From Dermatemys mawii (Eukaryota; Chordata; Testudines; Dermatemydidae): a DNA stretch of 64,000 nt. Of the stretch, positions 51,668 to 62,277 are shown piece after piece (position 1 is the first letter of the stretch; each line of letters starts with the position of its first letter). The translations under genes and the position numbers were made by a program. The DNA lies in contig ML677326.1 of NCBI GenBank assembly GCA_007922305.1, positions 58,538,961 through 58,602,960 of the forward strand. The letters are read 5' to 3'. The notes beneath the pieces were generated by a model that was not told the DNA's origin, made no database searches, and was given only the letters and a program-made list of their open reading frames with translations.

Positions 51668-52331
51668 TTATCAACTGATTCATTGAAAGGAAAGGATTTT
51701 CAGGAGGCTAGCTAATTGCCACCTCAGTATCCGGTATCATGTTCATCACCTTTGGCAAATAGATTATGAAGATTAATCTAGAACTGCTTGTTTACTGATT
51801 GACCATCACATTTACAGTGTTGTTTACAATGGATTATATAAACTTTCTATAAACAAACTATATATATGAATGATATGCCTAAACCATTTATCTAAATGAA
51901 GTCAAGATTTTGCCATTCCCTCTACTAAGCCTTTCTCACAAATAAAAATAAGTAGAAAAACCCAGAATAGAATTCCTGTCTGAAAATTTCATATTTTGCT
52001 TTTCTGCCCTCCCACCAAAGCAGGCATTAAAGGTATTGAACCTTGATTTCGGTTGGTAAACCATGATTAATAGAGAGAGAGAGAGAGACATACTGTTGTT
52101 GGCGAAAACTGAGAATGAATTGTTAATATCTACAGAGACATGTCTGACTATGCAAGGTCTTCTTTGTCCTAAACGAATTAAGTGCCTCTCATTAAATAAA
52201 TACTAATATTTAAATCTAAATAAAGCAAGGATAAAATGATAAAACTAGAATCAGAGAGGTAGCCGTGTTAGTTTGGGTTTGCAGAAGTGACAAAGAGTCC
52301 TTTGGTACCTTAAAGACTAACGAAAGTACTG

Positions 52332-52369
52332 AAGCATAAGCTTTCGTGGGCTAGTACCCACTTCATCGG
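52332..52369 (-). ncRNA. Hammerhead-ribozyme-like core (5' arm of foldback)
   Basis: The opposed copy: CCGATGA instead of CTGATGA (one core base changed), stem II GTGGG/CCCAC with a 6-base loop, GAAA, and GC-TTAT-GC. The changed core base probably inactivates it. Confidence 0.45.
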
Positions 52370-52382
52370 AAACTGCATGCAT

Positions 52383-52420
52383 CTGATGAAGTGGGTATTA
52401 GCTCATGAAAGCTTATGCTT
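52383..52420 (+). ncRNA. Hammerhead-ribozyme-like core (3' arm of foldback)
   Basis: CTGATGA (52383-52389), a stem II of GTGGG/CTCAT with two G-U pairs, GAAA (52407-52410), then a 2-bp stem III GC-TTAT-GC and UU at the expected cleavage position. This is the layout of a minimal type I hammerhead, known from Penelope-like elements. No good stem I was found, so activity is doubtful. Confidence 0.5.
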
Positions 52421-52777
52421 CAGTACTTTTGTTAGTCTTTAAGGTGCCACAGGACTCTTTGTTGCTTCATGATAAAACTACTCCACCTTCTTAAGTACTT
52501 TCCCTTCAAGAATCTCAAAAACTTTATAAACATCAGAGAATTAAGCCTCGTAACACTCTCTGAAGGAAGGAAGGGCTTGTCTAAATGGCACCACAGTACA
52601 GATTAGAGGGATATGATTTGTACAGTGCTCTCACTGCCCCATGTGACCCTGCTGGTTTGCATTAAAAAGTACCTTCCTTTTCTACATTATGATAACTTTC
52701 TATAGAGATGAAGATAACTTTCTAAAAGACAGCTGGGTCGTCTCTACTATCTGCTGTTCAAATGCCCTAACCCTTAC

Positions 52778-52903
52778 CTTCCTTGCAGTCATGTTTATTT
52801 TCATGCAGCACAAATCCATTGCGGCACTGACAGACGTAGCTTCCTATAGTGTTTATGCATTCATGCTGGCAGCCACCGTTGTCCTTAGAACACTCGTCCT
52901 TGT
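52778..52903 (-). CDS. TLL1: TLL1 exon: calcium-binding EGF-like domain 2
   Basis: A 126-bp exon that encodes a whole EGF module. It starts with AC, completing Asp, then [20 protein letters not shown] and [20 protein letters not shown], and ends in Glu plus a single G before gtaagg. All six EGF cysteines are present. The DKDEC start and the CxNxxxxYxC motif ([10 protein letters not shown]) mark it as calcium-binding, with a possible Asn hydroxylation site. In tolloid proteases this module sits between CUB3 and CUB4, and the next exon downstream (51597-51470) is CUB4. The acceptor is tatcccttag. The exon is symmetric in the sense that it enters needing two bases and leaves one, which matters for the candidate cassette exon upstream. 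Confidence 0.96.
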
Positions 52904-54279
52904 CTAAGGGATACACAATATGGTTCTGTGAGCAGCATCTCTATAGCTTGTAAAATGTAGACAACACTTTTATATTAATGTTTAAGTCCAGAAAAGGGTA
53001 AACTAAGGCACAGACCTTATTCTTCTTAGTATGGCAATTTACTTGTATCCTAGTTCTACCCATTCATTGTTCAGCCTGCAACCTTGCACCATGGCACTAT
53101 TCTTTTAGTAAATTCCCATGGAAAGTGAGGTCTATTTCTCAGGAGAAAGAAAAAAGTTTCAAGGAAATAAAGGCTATAGAACAAAGGGCAAATATTACTT
53201 CTTTGGCTAGTTTTATTGATATAGATTTCTTAAAGTATCTATTCAGTGGCTATAGTTTCATGCACAACAAGGAGTTTTACTATCTGGATAAGCACATAAG
53301 GTATTCCCACCTCACACCAATTCTACAATGTATGCAGATTGGATGTTCAGGCCAAACAAGGTTTCAAGCTCTGCACATGTTGACATTAAAAATAATTTAT
53401 TCAACATAAACATCATCAATTAGTTGTTTTGTTCCAGCAGAGTGAAAAATGTGCTTTGACTTTAATGAATCTGGACATTACGAAACATCTCAAAAGGGAA
53501 AATACATTACTAAAAAGCACAGAAAAGAAACTGATGTTAATTGTTTCAGGGAGATCTGCCATATAGCATGCAGTCCTGTTTATTAACAAGTAATCCTCTC
53601 TAAAAGAGCTTTTAGTGTGTTAGAAATCAACCAGACGGTGGTGGAGAAAATATGAGCTACATTACACAGCCACCAAATTCGCTGCAGGGAATAAAGCCAA
53701 ACTCGATTAACAGGCAGTCATTACAGCAGAAGGCATCAGCTGCCACCATTCTGTGTCATTTGGCTGTTGTCATTTTAGGTGGGGCTGGTCCTTTAAATCA
53801 AAACTGGCAGTGTTCCTGACATACATATATAATGCCATATCACACCGAACTCTGTCATTTCAACATGCAAAAAAAAATGAGAACAAATTATAGTCATATC
53901 AGAAGTCAGACTGTTTCAGAACTGGGATGCAGAGCATGCATCTCATTTACCCTCAGATTTCCTAAGACATATGAAAGGGAGTGTTATTTTTTAACAAAAT
54001 TAATATTGAATATCTCAGACCGCATTTGGTTCAGTAGGAATTTCTACAGAAACACAGTCTTATATAATTTAAGCTTTTTGTTACTGTTTTACCCATATTG
54101 TACTACTTCTCCTTACCTTTGCTGAAGCACATATATAGTAATACAGCTAAATGAATCTTTACTGTCTAAGTACTTGCACATACCTGAACTTTTCCTGCCA
54201 AAATGTATGTGAAGCTTGACTTGTTGACTTGTAGGCTCTATTTGTACTTACAATACATTGCTGTACAGCAACATAATGA

Positions 54280-55300
54280 TGATACATGATTTGGAGAAAG
54301 AGGTAGTGAGGTGGCAAAGTTTGCAGATGATACTAAACTGCTCAAGACAGTTAAGGCCAAAGCAGACTGTGAAGAACTTCAAAGAGATCTCACAAAACTA
54401 AGTGATTGGGCAACAAAATGACAAATGAAATTTAATATGCATAAATGTAAAGTAATGCACATTGGAAAAAATAACCCCAACTATACATTCTAATTTAGCT
54501 AGAACTAATCAGGAAAAAGATCTTGGAGTCATCGTGGATAGTTCTCTAAAGAAGTGGCCTGTGTGCAGCTGCAGTCAAAAAAGCAAACAAGATATTAGGA
54601 ATAATTAAAAAAGGTATAGAGAATAAGACAGAGAATATCTTATTGCCCTTATATAAATCCATGGTGCAACCATATCCTGAATACTGCATACAGATGTGGT
54701 CTCCTCATCTCAAAAATGATATACTGGCATTAGAAAAGATTCAGAGAAAGGCAAGTAAAATGATTAGGGGGTTGGAACAGGTCCCAGATGAGGAGAGATT
54801 AAAGAGGCTAGGACTTTTCAGCTTGGAAAAGAGGAGACTAAGGGGAGATATGATAGAAGTATATACAATCATGAGGGGTGTGGAGAAAGTGCATAAGGAA
54901 AAGTTATTTACTGTTCCCATAATATAATAACTAGGGGCCACCAAATGAAATTAATGGGCAGCAGGTTTAAAACAAATAAAAGGAAGTTCTTCACACAGTG
55001 AATTCCTTGCCTGAGGAGGTTGTGAAGGCTAAGACTATAACAGGGTATAAAAGAGAACTAGATAAATTCCTGGAGGTTAAGTCCATTAATGGCATTTAGC
55101 CAGAATGGGTAACAAATGGTGTCCCCAGCCTCTGTTTGTCAGAAGGGGTTGATGGTGGCAGGAGAGAGATCACTTGATCATTACCTGTTAGGTTCACTCA
55201 CTTTGGGGCACTTAGCATTGGCCACTGTTGGTAGACAGAATACTGGGCTGGATGGATCTTTGGTCTGACCGAGTATGGCCATTCTTATGTTCTTATTATA
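54280..55300 (+). mobile_element. CR1 LINE fragment, sense orientation
   Basis: Starts inside the reverse transcriptase at the VAKFADDTKLL-type motif (GGCAAAGTTTGCAGATGATA) and keeps the palm and thumb text (QLYKSMVQPYPEYC region) in broken frames. It ends with the characteristic GAGTATGGCCATTCTTATG tail near 55295. It is a 5'-truncated insertion, antisense to TLL1. Confidence 0.85.
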
Positions 55301-56333
55301 TATATTCATAGGAAAATCCTGCAAGTCAAAACCAAGTTTCACTACATTTTAATTTCTACTATAAATCTCCAATCTGTCTGCAGTGAGAGTGCTTGGGAGC
55401 CTCCTGCAGATGTGAACAGATTTGAATGTGGAGAAACAGTTTAAAAGTAAATACACTTCACAGAGCGGTTTATATCTGTGATAATTTAAGAAAGCATAAA
55501 AACTCAGAAGGATACTTCTTGCAGGCTTTCTAATAGGAACACAAAGTCAACATCATGCATCAAGCAAAAGTTTTTCATCTCTCATCTTTTCAAAAGCAAG
55601 CACTAGCACATACTCCCTGTTGCAAACTTAGAAGGGTGACAAGCAAATGAAAAATTAAAATGCAACTGACAATAACAAACTCATTAACATTTCCTTTCCT
55701 ATGTATTAGTATCCACTTTCTATTAACCTAGTGAAAATAATGGAAGGTAAGACGAAATGCTTTCATCACAGGTAACAAAAGGGACATTCTAGTAAAGTTT
55801 TGTAATAAATAAAATAAAGGCCCTTTCCAGTTTCCCATCTGCCAAATTGTCTGAAACAGAAAAGTCTACTCTCACATTAAATAAATATGTATTATTCTGA
55901 GGAAAAATCTCCAAAAGGGACATGTGCATAAAGAAATAGGCCTATGATGGATTCCTTCAAAGATCAGCTCTATGCAAAACAATAATCAAAAGGTAGAAGA
56001 GATAAGCCTAGTGACACTAGTATGGAAATAAGTAATTGCACACTTAATGAAAGATGCAATTGTTGAAAAAACCTTACAGATGTTGTATAAATCAGTATGG
56101 ATTTTTCCATCATATCTGTAGCTCAGTTTCAAAATTAGTCTGTATTAGTTATAGAAACAAATGTTTTGCTTAGTAAAAACAAAATCATTTGTTGTGCTGA
56201 CAGATGGAAATCAGTCTCCCAATTTTGAATGGATGCTTTCTTCCTTTTTGTTTGTTTATATATTCAGCATAGAGAAAGATCCATTCTCAACAAAATGTTA
56301 GATTGTAACAATTTAGAGGACATGTGGTCGTAC

Positions 56334-56456
56334 CTCCGCGAACCCCAGAGGTCACCAGTCTGTGAATAATACGTACTCGGCCTGAGGGGGCAACCTGTAT
56401 CAAGTCCTTGCATGATTCAAAAACAAAAACTTTCTTTTTGCAGGCAGTTTTCTTGT
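56334..56456 (-). CDS. Candidate in-frame cassette exon of TLL1 (41 codons), unproven
   Basis: This 123-bp segment lies 3430 bp upstream of the EGF2 exon on the coding strand. It has a good acceptor (attttttTccacag) and a good donor (GGAG followed by gtacga). Like the EGF2 exon it starts with ACAAG, two bases of a split Asp codon, and ends with a single G. It can therefore be included or skipped without changing the TLL1 frame. Only that frame is open; the other two have stops. The peptide starts KKTACKKKVFVFESCKDLIQ and ends RIIHRLVTSGVRG. It is basic, has two cysteines and resembles neither CUB nor EGF. Four CpGs survive in an AT-rich intron, which hints at constraint. I do not recognise it from known TLL1 isoforms. 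It could be a lineage-specific alternative exon, an exon of another transcript, or chance. Confidence 0.45.
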
Positions 56457-56575
56457 CTGTGGAAAAAAATGTACCAGGATAGTGCCAGAGATGAGTGTGT
56501 GCTCCAACATGAATCTGCTCAAGGTTAGAAACATTTAAGCTTTTTTTTTAACTGCTCACTGAATCATAACCCACC

Positions 56576-56599
56576 AAAAAAAAAAAAAAAAAAAAAAAA
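56576..56599 (+). repeat. Poly-A run of 24
   Basis: An uninterrupted run of A. It lies just upstream, on the coding strand, of the candidate TLL1 cassette exon. Confidence 0.9.
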
Positions 56600-57474
56600 G
56601 ACCACAGTAAAATTCATTCTTATCCTGCATCGGACACAGTGACTGTTTTAAATGAGCATGCAAAACATCATAGTTATTTAAAACCACAAAAATAACTCTA
56701 GAGCACATGATAAATGGGAGCAGTTTAACAACAGCTTGCTACCAGTGATTAATCATGCTATTGTTTAAGAGCCTTATTCAAAGAAATGATTATAACTGCT
56801 CCCATGACCATCACCTTTCCTACCCAGAAAATCAAACATTGTTTTTTTCTGAAGCAAGGCCATGTTGAATAATTCAGCAGCCTACATTTCCCTGTGTGCC
56901 CACATCAGCTTGCATAGGTTGCCCAGTTATCCACATGAAGGCACAAAACTTGTAATAGGAAGTTTTATGCTTAGAAACTTACTATTTAATGTTTTTAAAA
57001 TATTGACAAAACTATTTCCAAACAATATCAGCTACCTGTAGCCCCAAGATGATTTTAAATTATCCCATCCCCCTCCTCAAGACAATAGATTACATCTATA
57101 CAACATCTCTTCTGCTACTTATAGAATATCGCCTTGAAACATCCCTCAAGACACAGCACATGAATACAGTCATACACAAGCATTCCTGGATAAATATGTG
57201 CGCCCTGGAATACTAGGAAAATTTGGATGCTGATTGGTCAGTGAAGAAGTAAGAATTTATTACTAGAAAAAATGGGTGTATGAATGGAATGGACTGTTGA
57301 CTCAGTCTTTCTGATCCCCTAAAATGTATACTTTTTTATGACCATGTTAAACTTGGTGCATAAACCTTTGTTTTCAGAACTCTCCACTCATGTTCTGTTA
57401 TGCATCTACAAACACTTATTAACAATGGAAGCATGCAAGATTATCCTTTTATCTTGTGTTTCTGAGATTTCAAG

Positions 57475-58300
57475 GCTCCAAATCCAGAAGGGAACATTGT
57501 GATCAAATAGTCTGACCTCCTACATGACACAGGACAAAGAATTTCCCCAAATAATTCCTAGAGAATATCTTTTAGAAAAAACATTCTATCTTGATTTAAA
57601 AATTGTCAGTGATGGAGATTCCACTAAGATCTTTGGTAAATTGTTTCAAAGGTTAATTATTCTCACTGTTAAAAAGTTACACTTTATTTCCAGTCTAAAT
57701 TTGGATAGCTTTAACCGCCAGCCATTGGATCATTCTATACCCTTCTGTGCTAGACTGAAGAGTCAATTATTAAATATGTGTTCCCCGTTTAGAGAATTAT
57801 GTGGCCAAGAACCAATCGCTGCAGGACCTACTGGAAACATACCAACTCAATGATAATTGTCCATTTATAATTATATTTTGTGACCTATCAACCAGTTTTT
57901 AATCCATTTAATTTATGCCATATTAATTTTATATTGTTTTAATTTTTAAAATCAAAATGATACATGGTTACTAAGTCAAATGCCTTAGAGAAATCTAAAT
58001 ATATTATGTCAACATTATTACCTTTACTGGCCAAACCGAAAATATCATTTTTTAAAAAAAAAATCAAATCAGGCTGACAGGACTTATTTTCCATAAATCT
58101 ATGTTGATTTGCTTAGTTACATTACCTTCCCTTAATTCTTCATTAATTGAGTCCCAAATTAGCCATTCCATTATCTTACCCATGACTGATGTCAGGCTGG
58201 CATACCTATAATTATCCGTCATCCCATTTACCCTTTTCAAACTGACAGTTGAGACCTGCCTGTAAGATGCTGAAAGGCTTGTACTAGGTTTTTGGATCAG
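57475..58300 (-). mobile_element. CR1 LINE fragment including part of the reverse transcriptase
   Basis: The antisense text of a CR1: it starts near CCAGAAGGGAACATTGTGAT, passes through AACCAATCGCTGCAGGACCT (the antisense of the reverse-transcriptase VLGP region) and runs to about 58300. The translation is broken, so it is a dead 5'-truncated copy. An open plus-strand stretch at 57524-57853 is only its antisense shadow. Confidence 0.8.
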
Positions 58301-58419
58301 TATCAGCTTAGCATGAATTGTTTATGGGATGGGATTATCATAATTTTGTCCACCAAATTTGACTACATGAGATGTCTTATACAGAAATAGTCCATTTTGT
58401 TTCTTGGCAATTCATGGGA

Positions 58420-58763
58420 ATATCCTATTGGATCAGACTAATAGGCCATGTAGTCCTGTATTCTGTCTCCAACTCTGGCCATGATCAGCTGCTAAAGAGG
58501 ATGGTACAACAAAAGAGGCAGCTTATCCCAAAAGTTTTGAGATAAGCTGCCCCCAAGGGAATTTTCCTACTAAGGTCCAATAGTTAGCAATGCGTTTATG
58601 CATTAAATAGTGAATGTTTATATCCTTTCCAAACTTTTTCAAAAATATATTTACTAGTCTAACTCTGGATAACTCCACATAAATGTCTAATTTTTTTGAA
58701 CTCTGCTCAGCTTTCAGCTATATCAGTTAATATGTTATGGCAATGAGTTCCATCATTCAATTA
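58420..58763 (-). mobile_element. CR1 LINE, part 1 (split by the CACTG transposon)
   Basis: Reads as the reverse complement of a CR1 3' region. It starts around GGATCAGACTAATAGGCCATGT and ends at GGCAATGAGTTCCATCATTC just before the inserted element. It resumes at 61298. The wording was matched from memory to reptile CR1 consensus text. Confidence 0.75.
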
Positions 58764-59109
58764 CACTGGTCTACAATTTTTTAGAAGTCGTCTGCTTCAG
58801 AGATAAAATGTGATATTTATTATGTATTTTGATGTCCTGAATTCAAATATGACAATTAAAACAACTGATTGGCTACTGTTTCTAAGATATTTAAGTTTTT
58901 ACATTTTATGTCTATGTATATTTGTGTAGATAGTAGAGTTTTAATCATAAATTGTAAACCTAGGTCTTTTCATGTGTTTATGGTTGCTTTACATGATAAT
59001 ATTTCACCTGTCCTGTTTATGTAACACTTTAAAAATCAGCAAAAGGGTTATATAAATAAAATGTATTATGAAACAAAAGGCAAAAAACTATTATGTACAT
59101 AGTTTAGTC

Positions 59110-60782
59110 CTATTCAGTGTCTACTCGGCGCTTCTTGGCTTGTCTCTTGTATTCATTAAATGGGGCATCTCTTGCCACTGTCCAGCAATAGTCTGCAAGC
59201 ATTGATGGGCTCCATTTGCCCTGATAGCATTTCTCCATTGTTGCAATGTCCTGGTGAAATCGCTCGCCGTGCTCGTCGCTCACTGCTCCGCAGTTTGGTG
59301 GAAAAAAATCTAGATGAGAGTGCAAAAAATGTATCTTTAATGACATGTTGCAACCAAGGCTTTTGTATGCCTCGAGGAGGTTTTCCACCAACAACCTGTA
59401 GTTGTCTGCCTTGTTGTTTCTGAGAAAATGGATTGCCACTGACTGGAAGGCTTTCCATGCCGTCATTTCCTTGCATGCAGTGTATAGTCAAATGCATCAT
59501 CTCGAAGAAGTTCACAAATCTGAGGACCAACAAAGACACCTTCCTTTATCTTAGCTTCACTTAACCTGGGAAATTTTCCACAGAGGTACTTGAAAGCTGC
59601 TTGTGTTTTGTCAATGGCCTTGACAAAGTTCTTCATCAGACCCAGCTTGATGTGTAAGGGTGGTAGCAAAATCTTCCTTGATTCAACAAGTGGTGGATGC
59701 TGAACACTTTTCCTCCCAGGCTCCAATGACTGTCGGAGTGGCCAGTCTTTCTTGATGTAGTGGGAATCTCTTGCACGACTATCCCATTGGCAGAGAAAAC
59801 AGCAGTACTTTGTGTATCCAGTCTGCAGACCAAGCAAGAGAGCAACAACCTTCAAATCGCCATAAAGCTGCCACTGATGTTGGTCATAGTTTATGCACCT
59901 CAAAAGTTGTTTCATGTTGTCATAGTTTCCTTCATACGGACTGCATGACCAACTGGAATTATGCAGCAAAGCAGCTTTAAGACTCGTCTTCGATGAATCA
60001 ATGAAGAGTCTCCACTCATCTGGATCGTGAACGATGTTGAGGGCTGCCATCACACCATCGATGTTGTTGCAGGCTACAAGATCACCCTCCATGAAGAAGA
60101 ATGGGACAAGATCCTTTTGACGGTCACGGAACATGGAAACCCTAACATCACCTGCCTGGAGATTCCACTGCTGTAGTCTGGAGCCCAACAGCTCTGCCTT
60201 ACTCTTGGGTAGTTCCAAATCCCTGACAAGGTCATTCAGTTCAGCTTGTGTTATGAGGTATGGTTCAGAGGAGGAGGATGGGAGAAAATGTGGGTCCTGT
60301 GATATTGATGGTTCAGAACCAGAAGTTTCATCCTCTTCCTGTTCCTCGTCTGACTCAAGTGAGAATGATTCTGGTGCATCAGGAACCAGCAGTCCTTCTT
60401 CGTGGGGTACTGGGTGTACAGCCGATGGACTGTTTGGATAATGCACAGTCCACTTTTTCTTCTTTGGCACACCTTTCCCAACTGGAGGCACCATGCAGAA
60501 GTAACAATTGCTGGTATGATCTGTTGGCTCTCTCCAAATCATTGGCACTGCAAAAGGCATAGATTTCCTTTTCCTGTTCAACCACTGGCGAAGATTTGTT
60601 GCACAAGTGTTGCAGCATATTTGTGGGGCCCACCTCTTGTCCTGATCTTCAATTTTGCAGCCAAAATAAAGGTGATAGGCTTTCTTAACCATAGTGGTTA
60701 TACTGCACTTTTGTGATGCAAAAATCACTTCACCACAAACATAGCAGAAGTTATCTGCACTGTTCACACAAGTATGAGGCAT
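59110..60782 (-). pseudogene. Transposase-like gene with a single frameshift
   Basis: A 439-codon frame runs from ATG at 60782 to a stop near 59463 and ends FDYTLHARK. A second frame continues at once with MTAWKAFQSV for 118 codons to TAG near 59110. Loss of one A in the run at about 59466-59470 explains the break, so the original product was about 557 residues. Part one has N-terminal zinc-like cysteines (C13, C16, C56, C57, C60), an acidic stretch (143-163), FIDSSK (D262), YGDLKV (D309) and CCFLCQWD (327-334). Part two has HLDFFPPNCG and GERFHQD (E68 of that part). D262, D309 and this Glu could form a DDE triad, but that is inference. It resembles, from memory, a family of uncharacterised metazoan proteins sharing GERFHQD. 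There are no other stops, so the copy is young. Confidence 0.8.
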
Positions 60783-60921
60783 CTCTGCTCACTTTGGCTA
60801 AACAGAAATGTGTCCCTTTGCAAAATCAAACACTGACAAAAATAAGAGAGCATGACACTGTATGATTTCTAGAGTTGATAGAGGGCAATTTGTTCAGCAG
60901 AGTGATGTAAGCTTCGTTATG

Positions 60922-61003
60922 ATTGCATCATCCATAACTTCTAGGAATAACATGATGCAATTCATATCATGTATGACACAATACCAGCTTCAGATTGCAT
61001 CAT
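60922..61003. repeat. Subterminal repeats of the CACTG transposon
   Basis: The 10-mer ATTGCATCAT occurs at 60922-60931 and 60994-61003, and inverted as ATGATGCAAT at 60952-60961. All three lie between the transposase start and the right end of the element. Such subterminal repeats commonly bind transposase in CACTA-type elements; that role is inferred here. Confidence 0.6.
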
Positions 61004-61297
61004 TCATTGTTTTGCCTAAAAAGCAAGTACTGTCCAAACCCAGTCATAGATTTATTCATAGATCCAGTCAAAGATGTATTTTAGTCATTTCTGGTTTAAA
61101 TTGAGATCCCTTCCCTTTATAACTCACTTATCCTCCGCCATTCCCATGTCAAGGGTCGTATATACTGACCCAATAGCATATCTTGAAAACTAGAGCCAAT
61201 CAACAATGTTAAGCATCATTTTCGTTCTCAGTGACCCAGAATTAGTAAAGTTTGACTACATTTATTTCAGAAGCATTTTGGCTGTAGAGCAGTGTTA

Positions 61298-61560
61298 CAC
61301 GTTGTGTGAACAAGTTTTTTTTTTTTTATTTGGTTTGAATTTGCCCATTTTTCAAATTCATTGAATGTTCCCTTGTTCTTGCATTTTAAAAATGGAATAG
61401 AAGCTCCTGATCTACTTTCCCCAAACAATTCATTATTTTGTGTACCGTTATCATGTTCCTTCTCATTCATCTCCTTTCTAAGGTAATCTGTCTCTATCCT
61501 TTCAGTCCTAGAAGGGGTTGTGCAGTGTTGCTTTTCCACTTTGCTAATTCCTGGAGGGAA
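61298..61560 (-). mobile_element. CR1 LINE, part 2 (split by the CACTG transposon)
   Basis: Continues the CR1 at 58420-58763: the typical CACGTTGTGTGAACAAG phrase follows directly, then ATCATGTTCCTTCTCATTC and CTCCTTTCTAAGGTAA. A poly-T run at 61317-61330 sits inside it. Confidence 0.7.
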
Positions 61561-61874
61561 AGAACTGAAAGGTGGCTGTGGGTTCGTACATATCTTCCCC
61601 TAAGCATTTCATTAGATCCCATATATTTGTGAAGTGCTAGGTGAGAACAGATGGAATGGTGGTATCACTGGAATGTTTATGATAGAAAAGAAGGCATAAT
61701 GCTGTGTACCTGCCCTTCATGTAGTGTTGTTCAGCTAAGACTGTTGAAAACATTCCAGGCATGACTGAAGTGATGTTGCTGGGTAAGACTAAGTGTTCTG
61801 CAGAACTTATTGGCAGCATGTACGTGTCTGTTATTCTTACAGTATGATTACTACTCTCAGACAAATACAAAAAA

Positions 61875-61897
61875 GTGTGTATGTGTGTGTGTGTGTG
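61875..61897. repeat. (GT)n microsatellite
   Basis: GT repeats with one AT interruption. Confidence 0.85.
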
Positions 61898-62277
61898 GCC
61901 ACACTCGAATATTTCTCATGAAGCTCAGTGTTTCCAGCTTGTATGGAAAGTTTCCTCAGACATAAACCTACCCAGGTCATACTAGACTTTGTCAACTTTA
62001 AGGTAGACCTACTGTAATGTGCTTCTAACTGGACTTCCTTCAAATTTGTTCCATTGACTAGAAAGGTTACAGAATATTGTTGCTCGTTTGTTCTTTCAGT
62101 TACCACCTGTGAGTCTGTTACATGCAACTTCTAGTCAAAGGACATAATTAAAGTTGTAATATTAGAATATAAAATCCTTCATAATTTAGGTCATCTCTTG
62201 TCCCGTACTCAACATTTATAATCCGTTGGTGTGGAGTCCACTCACAGAATTTAGACTCAGCCAGTAATGAGCTAGAA

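Larger units (their letters stand above)
52248..52468. mobile_element. Penelope-like foldback element with a 12-bp target duplication
   Basis: A 221-bp element flanked by a perfect 12-bp direct repeat, ATGATAAAACTA (52236-52247 and 52469-52480). Its two arms of about 82 bp are inverted copies of each other (roughly 90% alike by eye) around a short centre, AACTGCATGCA. Each arm carries the CATAAGCTTTCGTGGGCTA type of sequence that, from memory, belongs to the terminal region of a reptile Penelope retroelement. Each arm also includes a hammerhead-like core. The long target duplication favours retrotransposition rather than a cut-and-paste MITE. Confidence 0.75.
58764..61294 (-). mobile_element. 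CACTG-ended DNA transposon (CMC-like: CACTA/Mirage/Chapaev), nearly complete
   Basis: A 2531-bp element with imperfect terminal inverted repeats: CACTGGTCTACA at the left and, read inward from the right, CACTGCTCTACA. A second inverted match (TGCTTCAGAGATAAAATG versus TGCTTCTGAAATAAATG) lies further in. It is flanked by a direct TTA (58761-58763 and 61295-61297). The flanks are two halves of one CR1 that read on continuously when the element is removed, so the boundaries are well fixed. CACTR ends with 2-3-bp duplications are typical of the CMC superfamily; placement in the Chapaev-3 group is a guess. It carries one broken transposase-like gene on the minus strand, in the same direction as TLL1, within a TLL1 intron. 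Confidence 0.85.

Noticed and set aside
52248..52468. Cut-and-paste MITE reading of the foldback element
   Set aside because: A 12-bp duplication is too long for hAT, PIF/Harbinger or Tc1 insertion, and the arms carry Penelope-type hammerhead text.
57524..57853. A 109-codon open stretch on the plus strand
   Set aside because: It is the antisense of a CR1 LINE.
59156..59539. A 127-codon frame overlapping the transposase frameshift
   Set aside because: It is the third frame over the same DNA and lacks the conserved family motifs.
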